Positions 1 to 7,036 of a stretch of DNA of 64,000 nucleotides are shown one piece after another (within the stretch, counting starts at the first letter, position 1; the number at the start of each line of letters is the position of its first letter). The translations under genes and the position numbers were made by a program. Under the pieces are notes generated by a model. It had not been told where the DNA came from. It did not search any database and saw nothing but the letters and a program-made list of their open reading frames with translations. Source of the stretch: Desulfobacterales bacterium HSG16 (lineage in GTDB: Bacteria > Desulfobacterota > Desulfobacteria > Desulfobacterales > HSG16); NCBI GenBank assembly GCA_030377965.1, contig JAUCGE010000008.1, positions 1-64,000 on the forward strand, written 5' to 3'.

Positions 1-1205
1 TGGAAACGTATGGCAGGCTGCACAAGAGTTCCGCCCCTGGCGTGGATCGAGTGACCATTCGTGAATACGGAATGGATCTTGAAGAGAATGTCAATGATCT
101 AGTCGAGCGTTTAAAGACTGGACGATACCGGGCAAAACTTATCAGGAGGAAGAATATTCCAAAAGGGAATGGGAAAGTTCGCCCTTTAGGGATACCAGTC
201 ACAGAAGACAAGCTTTTGCAGACGGCATGCAGCGATATTCTCATGGCGATCTTTGAGCAGGATTTTCTACCCAATAGTTTTGGCTACCGACCAAAAATCG
301 GCGCATTGGATGCGGCTGAAACATTGGCTAAAGAATTACGCTTTGGGGGATACAATTACGTTGTTGAAGCTGATATAAAAGGCTATTTCAACAATATCGA
401 TCATGACTGGATGCTGGAGATGCTGAAGCAGCGTGTCGATGATAAATCGTTTCTGCGATTGATCAATAAGTGGCTGAAAGCTGGCGTACTGGAAGAAGAC
501 AAGAGCATTATGAAACCGGAATTGGGAACGCCACAGGGTGGTTCCATATCTCCTGTTTTAGCGAATGTTTATCTCCATTATGCTTTTGATTTATGGTTTC
601 AAAGAGTGGTGCCTAAACATATGCGGGGCAAAATTTTCTTTGTAAGGTATGCAGATGATTTCGTATGTCTGTTTAAATTCAAGGGAGATGCCGAAGATTT
701 TTATAAATGGCTGCCTCAACGGCTCGCTAAATTTGGACTGGAGCTATCGGCGGAAAAGACCAGGATCATCCCGTTCAATGTGTATCATATGGAAAGCAGT
801 TTTGATTTTCTGGGCTTGGAATTTCGGTGGCGTTGCAGTCGAAAAGGCAAACCGTATGTGTTCCCTCGCACTTCATTGAAGAAGATGAGGTTTGCTCTAC
901 AAGATTTTCGGCAATGGTGCAGGAAAAATCGGCATCTTGGCACAAGGAAAATTTTTGAGAGAGTCAATGCCAAGCTACGTGGACATTACGGATATTTTGG
1001 TTTTTCATGCAACTATGATCGTCTAAACCAATTTTATTATAGATCAATGATGATTCTTAAAAAGTGGTTGAACCGAAGAAGCCAGAAGCGTCAGTGTTCA
1101 TGGAAGAAATTTCGGCGAATGATGAAAGTCTTTGGTATTGAAACACCAAAAATCAGAAAGCGGATTCCACCTGTTTATAAACAGCTTGAACTTTTCTTTT
1201 GCTGA
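1..1205 (+). CDS. ltrA: Group II intron reverse transcriptase/maturase, 5' end outside window
   Basis: The reading frame is open from base 3 and its first residues already match the RT domain (SAPGVDRVT, the usual GAPGVDG block), so the true start lies upstream of the window; a GTG at 42 is internal. RT blocks in order are GNGKVRPLGIP, NSFGYRP, DIKGYFNNIDHDWM, GTPQGGSISPVLANVYLHY, the catalytic FVRYADDF, and FDFLGLEF. The C-terminal maturase (X) region is basic and ends in KQLELFF; no HNH endonuclease domain follows. Such proteins splice their own intron and copy it into DNA. The intron domain V/VI lies 23 bases downstream, as expected for an ORF in domain IV. The frame is intact, so the element could be functional. 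Confidence 0.93.
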   Translation, partial: ETYGRLHKSSAPGVDRVTIREYGMDLEENVNDLVERLKTGRYRAKLIRRKNIPKGNGKVRPLGIPVTEDKLLQTACSDILMAIFEQDFLPNSFGYRPKIGALDAAETLAKELRFGGYNYVVEADIKGYFNNIDHDWMLEMLKQRVDDKSFLRLINKWLKAGVLEEDKSIMKPELGTPQGGSISPVLANVYLHYAFDLWFQRVVPKHMRGKIFFVRYADDFVCLFKFKGDAEDFYKWLPQRLAKFGLELSAEKTRIIPFNVYHMESSFDFLGLEFRWRCSRKGKPYVFPRTSLKKMRFALQDFRQWCRKNRHLGTRKIFERVNAKLRGHYGYFGFSCNYDRLNQFYYRSMMILKKWLNRRSQKRQCSWKKFRRMMKVFGIETPKIRKRIPPVYKQLELFFC

Positions 1206-1227
1206 TTGCGGAAGCGAGCATTCTGAG

Positions 1228-1300
1228 GAGCCCGGTGCGGGAAATCCGCACGCCGGGATCTGAGCGGGGGGTGTCGGGTAACCGGCATCTCTACCGCGAC
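1228..1300 (+). ncRNA. Group II intron domains V and VI (3' end of intron)
   Basis: Bases 1228-1260 fold as a canonical domain V. The strand starts GAGC with the catalytic AGC triad at 1229-1231. A lower stem pairs 1231-1235 with 1253-1257, an upper stem pairs 1236-1240 with 1246-1250, a GAAA-type loop caps it, and a two-base bulge sits at 1251-1252. Bases 1264-1297 form the domain VI stem. The sequence ends AC at 1299-1300, which fits the AY rule for intron 3' ends, so 1300 is the likely splice site. The fold was read by eye. Confidence 0.8.
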
Positions 1301-1437
1301 TGTCTTGCTAAAATTTGGGGCATCCTTTATTTAAAGATTTGATTCAGTGAGAATTATGGACAGTGATAATCGTGTGGTTATAAACAATCATAACACGACC
1401 AACCAAACCAAAAACAAAACAGCGATTCACTTCGTTT

Positions 1438-1470
1438 CCGGCTCTGCCTCTGTCATTGAGGCAGAGCCGG
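1438..1470. repeat. Perfect 13-bp inverted repeat, 7-nt loop
   Basis: CCGGCTCTGCCTC at 1438-1450 is the exact reverse complement of 1458-1470. The loop is tgtcatt. The stem is GC-rich and very stable, but no T-run follows, so it is not a typical intrinsic terminator. It could be a REP-like element or the core of a decayed mobile sequence. Confidence 0.85.
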
Positions 1471-1590
1471 GGTACGAGGATTTTTATGGTAATGATCCAA
1501 TTGAAAACATTGATCAATCAAGCGAATGGGGAAAAAATCAATGGGGCTTGTATGAAGAACGGACCCGAGTCCTCCTCTGAATTCGAAGCT

Positions 1591-1630
1591 GGGACTATTT
1601 CGACCCACATCAATTGGCTGAAATAGTCCC
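1591..1630. repeat. 11-bp inverted repeat, 18-nt loop
   Basis: GGGACTATTTC at 1591-1601 pairs exactly with GAAATAGTCCC at 1620-1630. No gene is in phase with it. Its role is unknown; it could be the tip of another small palindromic element. Confidence 0.75.
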
Positions 1631-1703
1631 GAATAAGTGGTTTAGTCTGAGATTGGACACTTCGCCTTGATCACACTTGACACCCTTGATAATCCGTTCA
1701 TAT

Positions 1704-1955
1704 GTTTTTGCGGATAAGTCTATAAGTGTTGACCCGGTTTATATTCTAAATAATCAGGTGGTTACGATATGGTTTGTCAAAAAAATATGCTTGGCTTCCG
1801 CCACCCCTTAATGGCGGAAACCCTTGAAAAATGGGGGTTGTCACTCCATGACAGTATTGATTTTGGGGTGGCAAATCTCATCAGGTCAAGGCTAAATAGC
1901 ATAGTATTTCAGTTGGTTAATCCAGGTCAACACTTATAGACTTATCCGGTTTTTG
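1704..1955. mobile_element. MITE: 238-bp element with 24-bp terminal inverted repeats and 7-bp target duplication
   Basis: Bases 1711-1734 and 1925-1948 are perfect 24-bp inverted repeats with outer end CGGATAAGTC. They are flanked directly by the same 7 bases, GTTTTTG (1704-1710 and 1949-1955), which is what a transposase-made target duplication looks like. The 190-bp interior has no open frame and contains a hairpin (1796-1803 with 1812-1819) plus complementary GCCACCCC/GGGGTGGC segments. It must have been moved in trans by a transposase that is not in this window. It lies 11 bases past the stop codon of the minus-strand lipoprotein gene. Confidence 0.85.
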
Positions 1956-1966
1956 TGTTCCCGACA

Positions 1967-2410
1967 CTATTTATTCTCTGGGCTTACAATAGGATTCATC
2001 TGCCGTTTCGGATCAATTTTTTGCACCCATCGGCCTTCTTCGATAATCCAGTCGGTTGTTATCTGCCCTTTTGTTTTGCGTCCCTTGTAAGAAACCTCTT
2101 CCCTGATCGTGACCTTTGCCTGGGTCTTTGATGGCTGTATTTCAATTACTTGAATGTCATAAGCAATAAATCTCAGGCCCCTTGGTCTGTTCATAAACTG
2201 CTTTTTTGTTATGCTGTCCCGATATTCCTTGTTGTAATAATCATAAACATCATCCCAATAGCCATTGTTTCTTGCTTCAAGCATTCCCTCTACGCGTTTG
2301 CGAAGGTCATCTTCGGTATTTCTCAAATTCATCCAGGAGGCGCATCCAGAAGAAAAAAAAATTGCTGCCATTACAAAAACAGCGGGAAAGAAAATTATTA
2401 TCCGCCTCAT
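1967..2410 (-). CDS. Predicted lipoprotein, unknown function
   Basis: A 147-residue protein. Residues 1-22 form a lipoprotein signal peptide (MRR, hydrophobic core, lipobox FSSGC with Cys23), so it should be lipid-anchored in the envelope. The mature part has an alpha helix followed by a region rich in beta strands (RFIAYDIQVIEIQ, KVTIREEVSY, TTDWIIEEGRWVQKI). This resembles the cone-shaped NTF2/SnoaL-like folds, but I do not recognise a named family. Its ATG overlaps the stop of the upstream UshA-like gene in an ATGA, so the two are co-translated and probably act together. The MITE begins just beyond its stop. Confidence 0.8.
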   Translation of the reverse strand: MRRIIIFFPAVFVMAAIFFSSGCASWMNLRNTEDDLRKRVEGMLEARNNGYWDDVYDYYNKEYRDSITKKQFMNRPRGLRFIAYDIQVIEIQPSKTQAKVTIREEVSYKGRKTKGQITTDWIIEEGRWVQKIDPKRQMNPIVSPENK

Positions 2411-3651
2411 TTGCTATCCCCCCCCTGTTTTGAATTTTTGTTATATTGTTCCTGCTCTTTTTGAGGTTTCCTGGAGGATTCCTCCGGGTGTTGCTTGAGT
2501 CCTTTCATCAATTCTTCATGCTTTTTACCGAAGGCTTTTTTCCTGAGTGAATTTTTGTTATATTGTTCCCGCTCTTTTTGATATTTTTTGAAAAATTCCT
2601 CTGGGGTTTGCTTGAGTCCTTCCCTCAATTCTTCATGCATTTTATCGAAGGCTTTTTTCCTGGCCTCCTGTCGTTTATCACTCCATGTTTTCGCGACCCT
2701 GGCATTGATAATTTCTGTAATCCTTTTATTTGCAGGGACTGAATTACCCAGCTTTATCTGCTTGTTCATGGTCACTTCAATCCCGCCATTCTCTTTAATG
2801 GAGACTTGTAACTGCCCTATGTATTTACCCTGTGTCGGTATCTGAAAAACTTTTGCGGTTTCACTGATTTTGTTATCCTTACCCTCGCCCTTGTCCTTAT
2901 TGCCCTTATCCTTATCCTCGCCGTGGTCATGACAGGATGAATTGTTACCGCTTGACAAGACAATATCAATGCTTTCAAATTGTTTGCTCAAAGCAATGTT
3001 CGAATCATAATCAAGGTTGGAAAGCAGAACAACTATATCCGATTTTCCTTTTACCTGTTTCAGAACTTCGGCAAGCCCTTTTTCAGGAGATATAATTCGT
3101 ATTTTTTCATTTCTTGCATTCGCAGGAAGCTTGTCAAAACCATCTTCTGGCAGCACGCCGAGGATTGCAATCTTAATTTTTCCCACTTTTTTGATCACAT
3201 AAGGGGAGACAGAAGGGAAATCTTTGGGATCAAATTCCAGATTGCTCGATATATAAGGAAAAGAGATTTCCGAGCTTCGCTTGTCAAGATATTCGGTACC
3301 AAAAATAAAATCCATAGACCCTATATTCATAGCATCATATCTCATGATATTCATGGCTTGCAGACTGATATCAGCCCGCATCAGCTTGTCTTTACTATCA
3401 TCTGCGAATATTCCACCGCAGTCTATCAGCAGCATGGCTGGATTTGTCTGCCGAATACTCTCAATTATATTGGCTCTACGGGCAAGACCGCCCGCTGTTG
3501 CTCCGCCTCATTCTGATATTGGTCTGACTCTGCCTTGCAATTCGCCACTATATATAATGGTCAGATTTGTGGAATCTGTGGAATCTGCGGCCATCGAAAT
3601 ATTGGATACCGCTATAGTCAGGGTTAAAATAATATAAAATGCTTTTCTCAT
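2407..3651 (-). CDS. UshA-like (5'-nucleotidase/metallophosphatase fold) exported protein, predicted selenoprotein with in-frame TGA
   Basis: The start is ATG 3651, preceded by the strong site AAAGGAG. Residues 1-22 are a signal peptide (cut after SMAA). One in-frame TGA occurs at codon 48 (3508-3510); the frame is otherwise open on both sides to 2407, giving 414 residues if it is read through. Homology continues across it: LTIIYSGELQGRV before, GGLARRANIIE and LLIDCGG after, the usual order at the N terminus of UshA-like proteins. In relatives the TGA position corresponds to the second Cys of a CGC motif, five residues before GGLARR. A hairpin resembling a bacterial SECIS follows at the right distance. 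The canonical DxH metal motif is absent (YSGELQG), so phosphatase activity is doubtful. Later there is a His/Asp/Lys-rich segment (CHDHGEDKDKG) and a duplicated 39-residue helical C-terminal repeat. Starting at internal ATG 3435 would remove the signal peptide and fold start. The alternative is a nonsense mutation. Confidence 0.72.
2432..2665 (-). repeat. 117-bp tandem duplication inside the UshA-like gene
   Basis: Bases 2432-2548 and 2549-2665 are imperfect direct repeats, each encoding 39 residues built around RKKAF..KHEEL..GLKQ.PEE and ending EQYNKNS. The period is a multiple of three, so copy number can change without breaking the frame. Divergence between the copies shows the duplication is not very recent. 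Confidence 0.85.
3478..3495 (-). promoter_or_regulatory. Bacterial SECIS-like stem-loop downstream of in-frame TGA
   Basis: On the minus strand the sequence GCGGGC-GGTCTT-GCCCGT forms a six-pair stem (one G-U) with a six-base loop. The loop begins 19 bases after the TGA and starts with GG followed by U, matching the described bacterial SECIS pattern (a GG or GU at the start of the apical loop, roughly 16-37 bases from UGA). The E. coli fdhF element has a very similar apical AGGUCU. It would bind SelB with Sec-tRNA. Confidence 0.7.
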
Positions 3652-3668
3652 GACTCTCCTTTAAAAAA

Positions 3669-3740
3669 TGTGTATGATTTTAAGTTTGACATAACCGGGT
3701 TAATGTATAACGTTAAATCCGGAAAAGCAATGATGCTTTT
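3669..3740 (+). promoter_or_regulatory. Leader of polysaccharide island with 5' hairpin (copy 1)
   Basis: Blocks TGTGTATG (3669), GTTTGACATAAC (3684-3695), a -10-like GTATAACGT (3705-3713) and the hairpin AAAAGCA-atga-TGCTTTT (3723-3740) occur in the same order and nearly the same spacing at 18832-18901. A transcript starting a few bases after the -10 box would carry the hairpin at its extreme 5' end. No -35 box is well placed in both copies. The start site is inference. Confidence 0.55.
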
Positions 3741-3767
3741 AAAAAAAATTAAAGCTAAGAGGAAGAT

Positions 3768-4628
3768 GTGGGCGCAAAAATACTGGTTCGAACATCTGCA
3801 AGCGAACCGATAAGCAAATTTATCAATCCAATGGGGATATGGCTTCATCTGTGGTCTTATCGCAATTTGATCAGGCAGCTAACCTGGCGGGAGGTGACAG
3901 GACGCTACAAAGGGTCTTTCATTGGCCTGGGCTGGTCATTTATCCATCCTTTGGTAATGCTTTGCGTATATACATTCGTATTTTCGACCATTTTCAAGTC
4001 CAGATGGGGGATTTTGTCTGATGAAGGAACCTCTGCATTCGCTTTTACCCTTTTTATGGGCCTGATCAGTTTTCATATTTTTGCAGAGGTCGTAAATGCA
4101 GCACCGAATTTGATTTTGGCAAACGTCAATTTTGTTAAAAAAGTGGTTTTCCCTTTGGAAATTCTTCCTGTTGTAAGTTTTTTAAGCGCATTGATCCACT
4201 CTATTTTCAGCCTGTTGATTTTATTTGCTGGCATTGTTATTTCAGGCAATTTTCTGTCCTGGACAGTGCTTTTATTGCCTGTAGTCTGGCTGCCCCTGTT
4301 TTTTACCACCCTCGGATGTGGTTTTGCTCTGGCTTCCCTTGGAGTTTTCATCCGGGATCTGTCAGCGAGTGCGGGGATAATGACAACCATACTTTTTTTT
4401 CTTACCCCAATTTTTTATCCCATTACGGCAGTTCCGGAATCTTTTAAGATAATCTGCATGTTGAACCCTCTCGCTGCTTTTGTGGAAAATGCCCGTAAAG
4501 TCGTATTGTGGGGAATGACTCCTCAATGGCAGGCATATCTTGTCGGTCTTGCCTTCTCTCTGTTTGTGTTGTCGTTGGGATTTGCATGGTTTATGAAAAG
4601 CAAATCAGCTTTTGCGGATGTCGTATAA
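3768..4628 (+). CDS. wzm: Polysaccharide ABC exporter permease (Wzm/ABC-2 type)
   Basis: Inner-membrane half of an ABC exporter that moves lipid-linked O-antigen or capsule chains to the periplasm. The N-terminal cytoplasmic helix carries the family pattern RNLIRQLTWREVTGRYKGS followed by LGWSFIHPL (about residues 33-60), then six hydrophobic segments and the LTPIFYP motif (about 218-224) typical of ABC2_membrane proteins. The start is GTG 3768 with AGAGGA upstream; ATG 3831 (MGIWLHLW) is an alternative giving a more usual length. It is followed within a few bases by its ATPase. Confidence 0.93.
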   Translation: MGAKILVRTSASEPISKFINPMGIWLHLWSYRNLIRQLTWREVTGRYKGSFIGLGWSFIHPLVMLCVYTFVFSTIFKSRWGILSDEGTSAFAFTLFMGLISFHIFAEVVNAAPNLILANVNFVKKVVFPLEILPVVSFLSALIHSIFSLLILFAGIVISGNFLSWTVLLLPVVWLPLFFTTLGCGFALASLGVFIRDLSASAGIMTTILFFLTPIFYPITAVPESFKIICMLNPLAAFVENARKVVLWGMTPQWQAYLVGLAFSLFVLSLGFAWFMKSKSAFADVV

Positions 4629-4631
4629 TTG

Positions 4632-6080
4632 ATGGTTAACGTTGAAAATGATATGAATACTGAATTTGCAGTTCGCGTCAGCCATGTGAGCAAATGCTAT
4701 CATATATATGATAAGCCAATAAACAGGTTGAAGCAGGCTTTGTTGTGGAACAGGAAAACATATCATAAAAAATTCGTAGCCCTGACCGATATTAATTTTA
4801 TGGTGAAAAAAGGAGATGCGTTAGGGATTATCGGCAAAAACGGATCAGGTAAATCCACTCTGTTACAGATCATATGCGGAACTTTGACTCCCTCTTCGGG
4901 AACAGTCGAGATTGATGGAAGAACAGGCGCTCTGCTTGAGCTTGGTTCAGGCTTCAACCCTGAGTTTACAGGAAGGGAAAATGTATTCGTCAACGGTGCT
5001 GTCATTGGACTTGCAACTCATGAAATAGAGGAGAAATTTGATGAAATAGCGGCTTTTGCTGATATCGGCCAGTATCTGGAACAGCCGGTAAAAACTTATT
5101 CAAGTGGAATGCTTGTCAGGCTGGCCTTTGCTGTTCAAACGGTTGTGGAACCCGATATCTTGATTGTGGATGAAGCCCTGAGCGTGGGAGATATTTTTTT
5201 CGCGCAAAAATGTGCAAAGCGGATGCAGGTATTGCGAGAGAACGGAACTTCTTTGCTTTTTGTTTCCCATGACATGGCAAGCGTTCGAGATTTATGTAAA
5301 AATGCTGTATTGCTATACAAAGGACAAGCCCTTTTTAACGGCCCTGCACAAGACGCTATTATCAGGTACTATAAGACAGACCCAAATTACATACCAAAAA
5401 ATGAGAAAAAATGGGAAGACTGCCCAAAAATTGATCAGATAAAAGAAAATCCGAAAGGAGGAGCGGAAGAAAACGACAATCATTTTCATGAAATGGAAAA
5501 ACAGGCTGTCTGGCATTGTCCTGTAATTGATAACGAAGACCGGAATCGGAAAAAAGCAGAAATTATAGCTGTGGATATCCGTGATCAGGATAACCATCAA
5601 ACCTTTGATTGCATACTGGGCAGAAAGCTGAAATTTACAGTGTTATACAGAGTGTTTATGGAAGACCCTGTGCATATAGCCCTGACAGTCAAAAATCGTT
5701 ATGACCAGACCGTGTTTTCCAGCGGATCATACAACCAGCGGATTGACCCGCCCCTGCTTGGGATAGGAAAACAAGCCATTTTCAAAATGGATATAGCGAT
5801 GATGCTGGAAGGAGGACAATATACGATAAGTATTGCACTTGGCTTAATTGGAGCCAAGAGTACTCTGGTGGAAAAGTTGGATGAAACCCCTCAACTTGGG
5901 CCTTTGCAGGTGATATGGAATTATGAAGAAGAAAAAGCGCCCTTTTTCGGGATGTTCGGCCTGCCGTTTTCTGCCAGTTTTTGTACGCCAGATAATGCTT
6001 TTCTCGGTTTTGATGTGGTATCCACCGACAGGTTTGGAGACGATTTTAAGTCGGAAAAAAAATGTCCTGCATCTATATAG
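4632..6080 (+). CDS. wzt: Polysaccharide ABC exporter ATPase with C-terminal glycan-binding domain (Wzt)
   Basis: Energises export through the adjacent permease. Walker A GKNGSGKST, the Q-region, signature YSSGMLVRLAFA, Walker B DILIVDEAL and switch His (FVSHD) are all present in the first 230 residues, in the short form typical of Wzt/TagH. After a charged linker the last about 160 residues (from AEIIAVDIRDQ) look like the Wzt C-terminal beta-sandwich, which in studied cases recognises the modified non-reducing end of the glycan and so couples chain termination to export. A terminal modification such as the sulfotransferase or acyltransferase encoded next door could be the signal (inference). 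A TTG at 4629 is also in frame; ATG 4632 was chosen. Confidence 0.93.
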   Translation: MVNVENDMNTEFAVRVSHVSKCYHIYDKPINRLKQALLWNRKTYHKKFVALTDINFMVKKGDALGIIGKNGSGKSTLLQIICGTLTPSSGTVEIDGRTGALLELGSGFNPEFTGRENVFVNGAVIGLATHEIEEKFDEIAAFADIGQYLEQPVKTYSSGMLVRLAFAVQTVVEPDILIVDEALSVGDIFFAQKCAKRMQVLRENGTSLLFVSHDMASVRDLCKNAVLLYKGQALFNGPAQDAIIRYYKTDPNYIPKNEKKWEDCPKIDQIKENPKGGAEENDNHFHEMEKQAVWHCPVIDNEDRNRKKAEIIAVDIRDQDNHQTFDCILGRKLKFTVLYRVFMEDPVHIALTVKNRYDQTVFSSGSYNQRIDPPLLGIGKQAIFKMDIAMMLEGGQYTISIALGLIGAKSTLVEKLDETPQLGPLQVIWNYEEEKAPFFGMFGLPFSASFCTPDNAFLGFDVVSTDRFGDDFKSEKKCPASI

Positions 6081-6125
6081 CCAGACCTGTATCGAATTAA
6101 TGGTATATTTAAGGATTTCAATATA

Positions 6126-7010
6126 ATGATCATCTGGCTGGCATCATATCCGAGATCTGGGAACACCCTGCTTCGAACCATATTGAAACATTGTTTCGAT
6201 ATTTGTTCTTATGCGGATGAACCGATCCATTATGAAAGCGAGTTCAAGACCAATCCGAATCTGATCGGTCATATAGAGATGAAAGGCCAATGGGACGATT
6301 TCTATGAACATACTAAAAACTCGCAAGAAACGGTTTTCATAAAAACCCATCTGCCCCCAAAAGACAACCAACCTTTTATTTATATTGTCCGTGATGGCAG
6401 ATCTGCTGTAAAAAGTTATAAAAAATTCTACCAGGATTTCACACCACTTCGTGGAATGGTAGACCTGATTATCGGAAACGATGCCTATGGTAATTGGTCT
6501 GATCATTATTATCTTTGGAATGATAGGGAAAAAATCCGTTCCATGTCACTCCGGTTTGAAGATATCGTTGATATTGATATGAAAACATTGCTGAAAATTG
6601 CAAATTTTATCGGTTTCAAGGGCGAAATCCGTAAATGGGTGAATCCCCGTGATGAACTCAAAAAAATTGAGCCTGGTTTTTTCAATAAAGGAAGTCAGGT
6701 TTTTGAACCTGATGGTAATTGGTCGGCATCGAATGAGTACCTGTTTTATCGGCTGCATGGAGAGCTTATGCAAAAATTTGGATATTACAACAGCGAGTTT
6801 ATCATGCCTGAGTCTGGTTCAGTGTTCAAAGGAGCAGAACCGCTGATTGATGACCTGATAAAAATAATTAGATCATTGCTTGAAAAAAATGCTGAACTTG
6901 CCAGTACCTGCAAAGAACGTCTTGATCTGATCGACAGGTTGCAAAAGATCTGCGTTGAGCGGCTTGATCTGATTGGGCGTCTGCATCGGACGTTGGCAGC
7001 CAACGATTGA
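6126..7010 (+). CDS. Sulfotransferase-family protein
   Basis: Likely PAPS-dependent transfer of sulfate to a glycan hydroxyl. The 5'-phosphosulfate loop is WLASYPRSGNT (residues 4-14), and the 3'-phosphate motif is IYIVRDGRSAVKSY (85-98), both as in Sulfotransferase family 1/3 proteins. The tail (about 245-294) is a predicted coiled coil with a repeated ERLDLI.RL unit, which may tether it to other glycan enzymes. Position between the ABC exporter and an acyltransferase suggests it decorates the exported polysaccharide. The substrate cannot be told from sequence. Confidence 0.85.
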   Translation: MIIWLASYPRSGNTLLRTILKHCFDICSYADEPIHYESEFKTNPNLIGHIEMKGQWDDFYEHTKNSQETVFIKTHLPPKDNQPFIYIVRDGRSAVKSYKKFYQDFTPLRGMVDLIIGNDAYGNWSDHYYLWNDREKIRSMSLRFEDIVDIDMKTLLKIANFIGFKGEIRKWVNPRDELKKIEPGFFNKGSQVFEPDGNWSASNEYLFYRLHGELMQKFGYYNSEFIMPESGSVFKGAEPLIDDLIKIIRSLLEKNAELASTCKERLDLIDRLQKICVERLDLIGRLHRTLAAND

Positions 7011-7036
7011 ACTCAACAAATAAAATTTATAACATA

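Larger units (their letters stand above)
1301..1703. other. Non-coding or degraded stretch after the group II intron
   Basis: No convincing gene. A frame from GTG 1347 or ATG 1356 to 1580 (about 75 codons) has no ribosome binding site and no family resemblance, and half of it is occupied by the hairpin at 1438-1470. It may be a remnant of the gene the intron entered, or chance. Two inverted repeats in this stretch are listed separately. Confidence 0.5.

Noticed and set aside
1347-1580. 77-codon frame after the group II intron
   Set aside because: No ribosome binding site, no recognisable family, and a perfect hairpin occupies its middle. Kept only as an uncertain remnant.
2407-3435. Calling the UshA-like gene from the internal ATG at 3435
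   Set aside because: This start lacks a signal peptide and the first strands of the fold, while the upstream part to 3651 is in frame, has a strong ribosome binding site and reads as homologous protein apart from one TGA.
3684-3711. TTGACA and TATAAC before the ABC exporter as a textbook sigma-70 promoter
   Set aside because: The spacer is only 14 bases, and the equivalent boxes in the second leader copy are spaced differently, so only the -10 side is credible.
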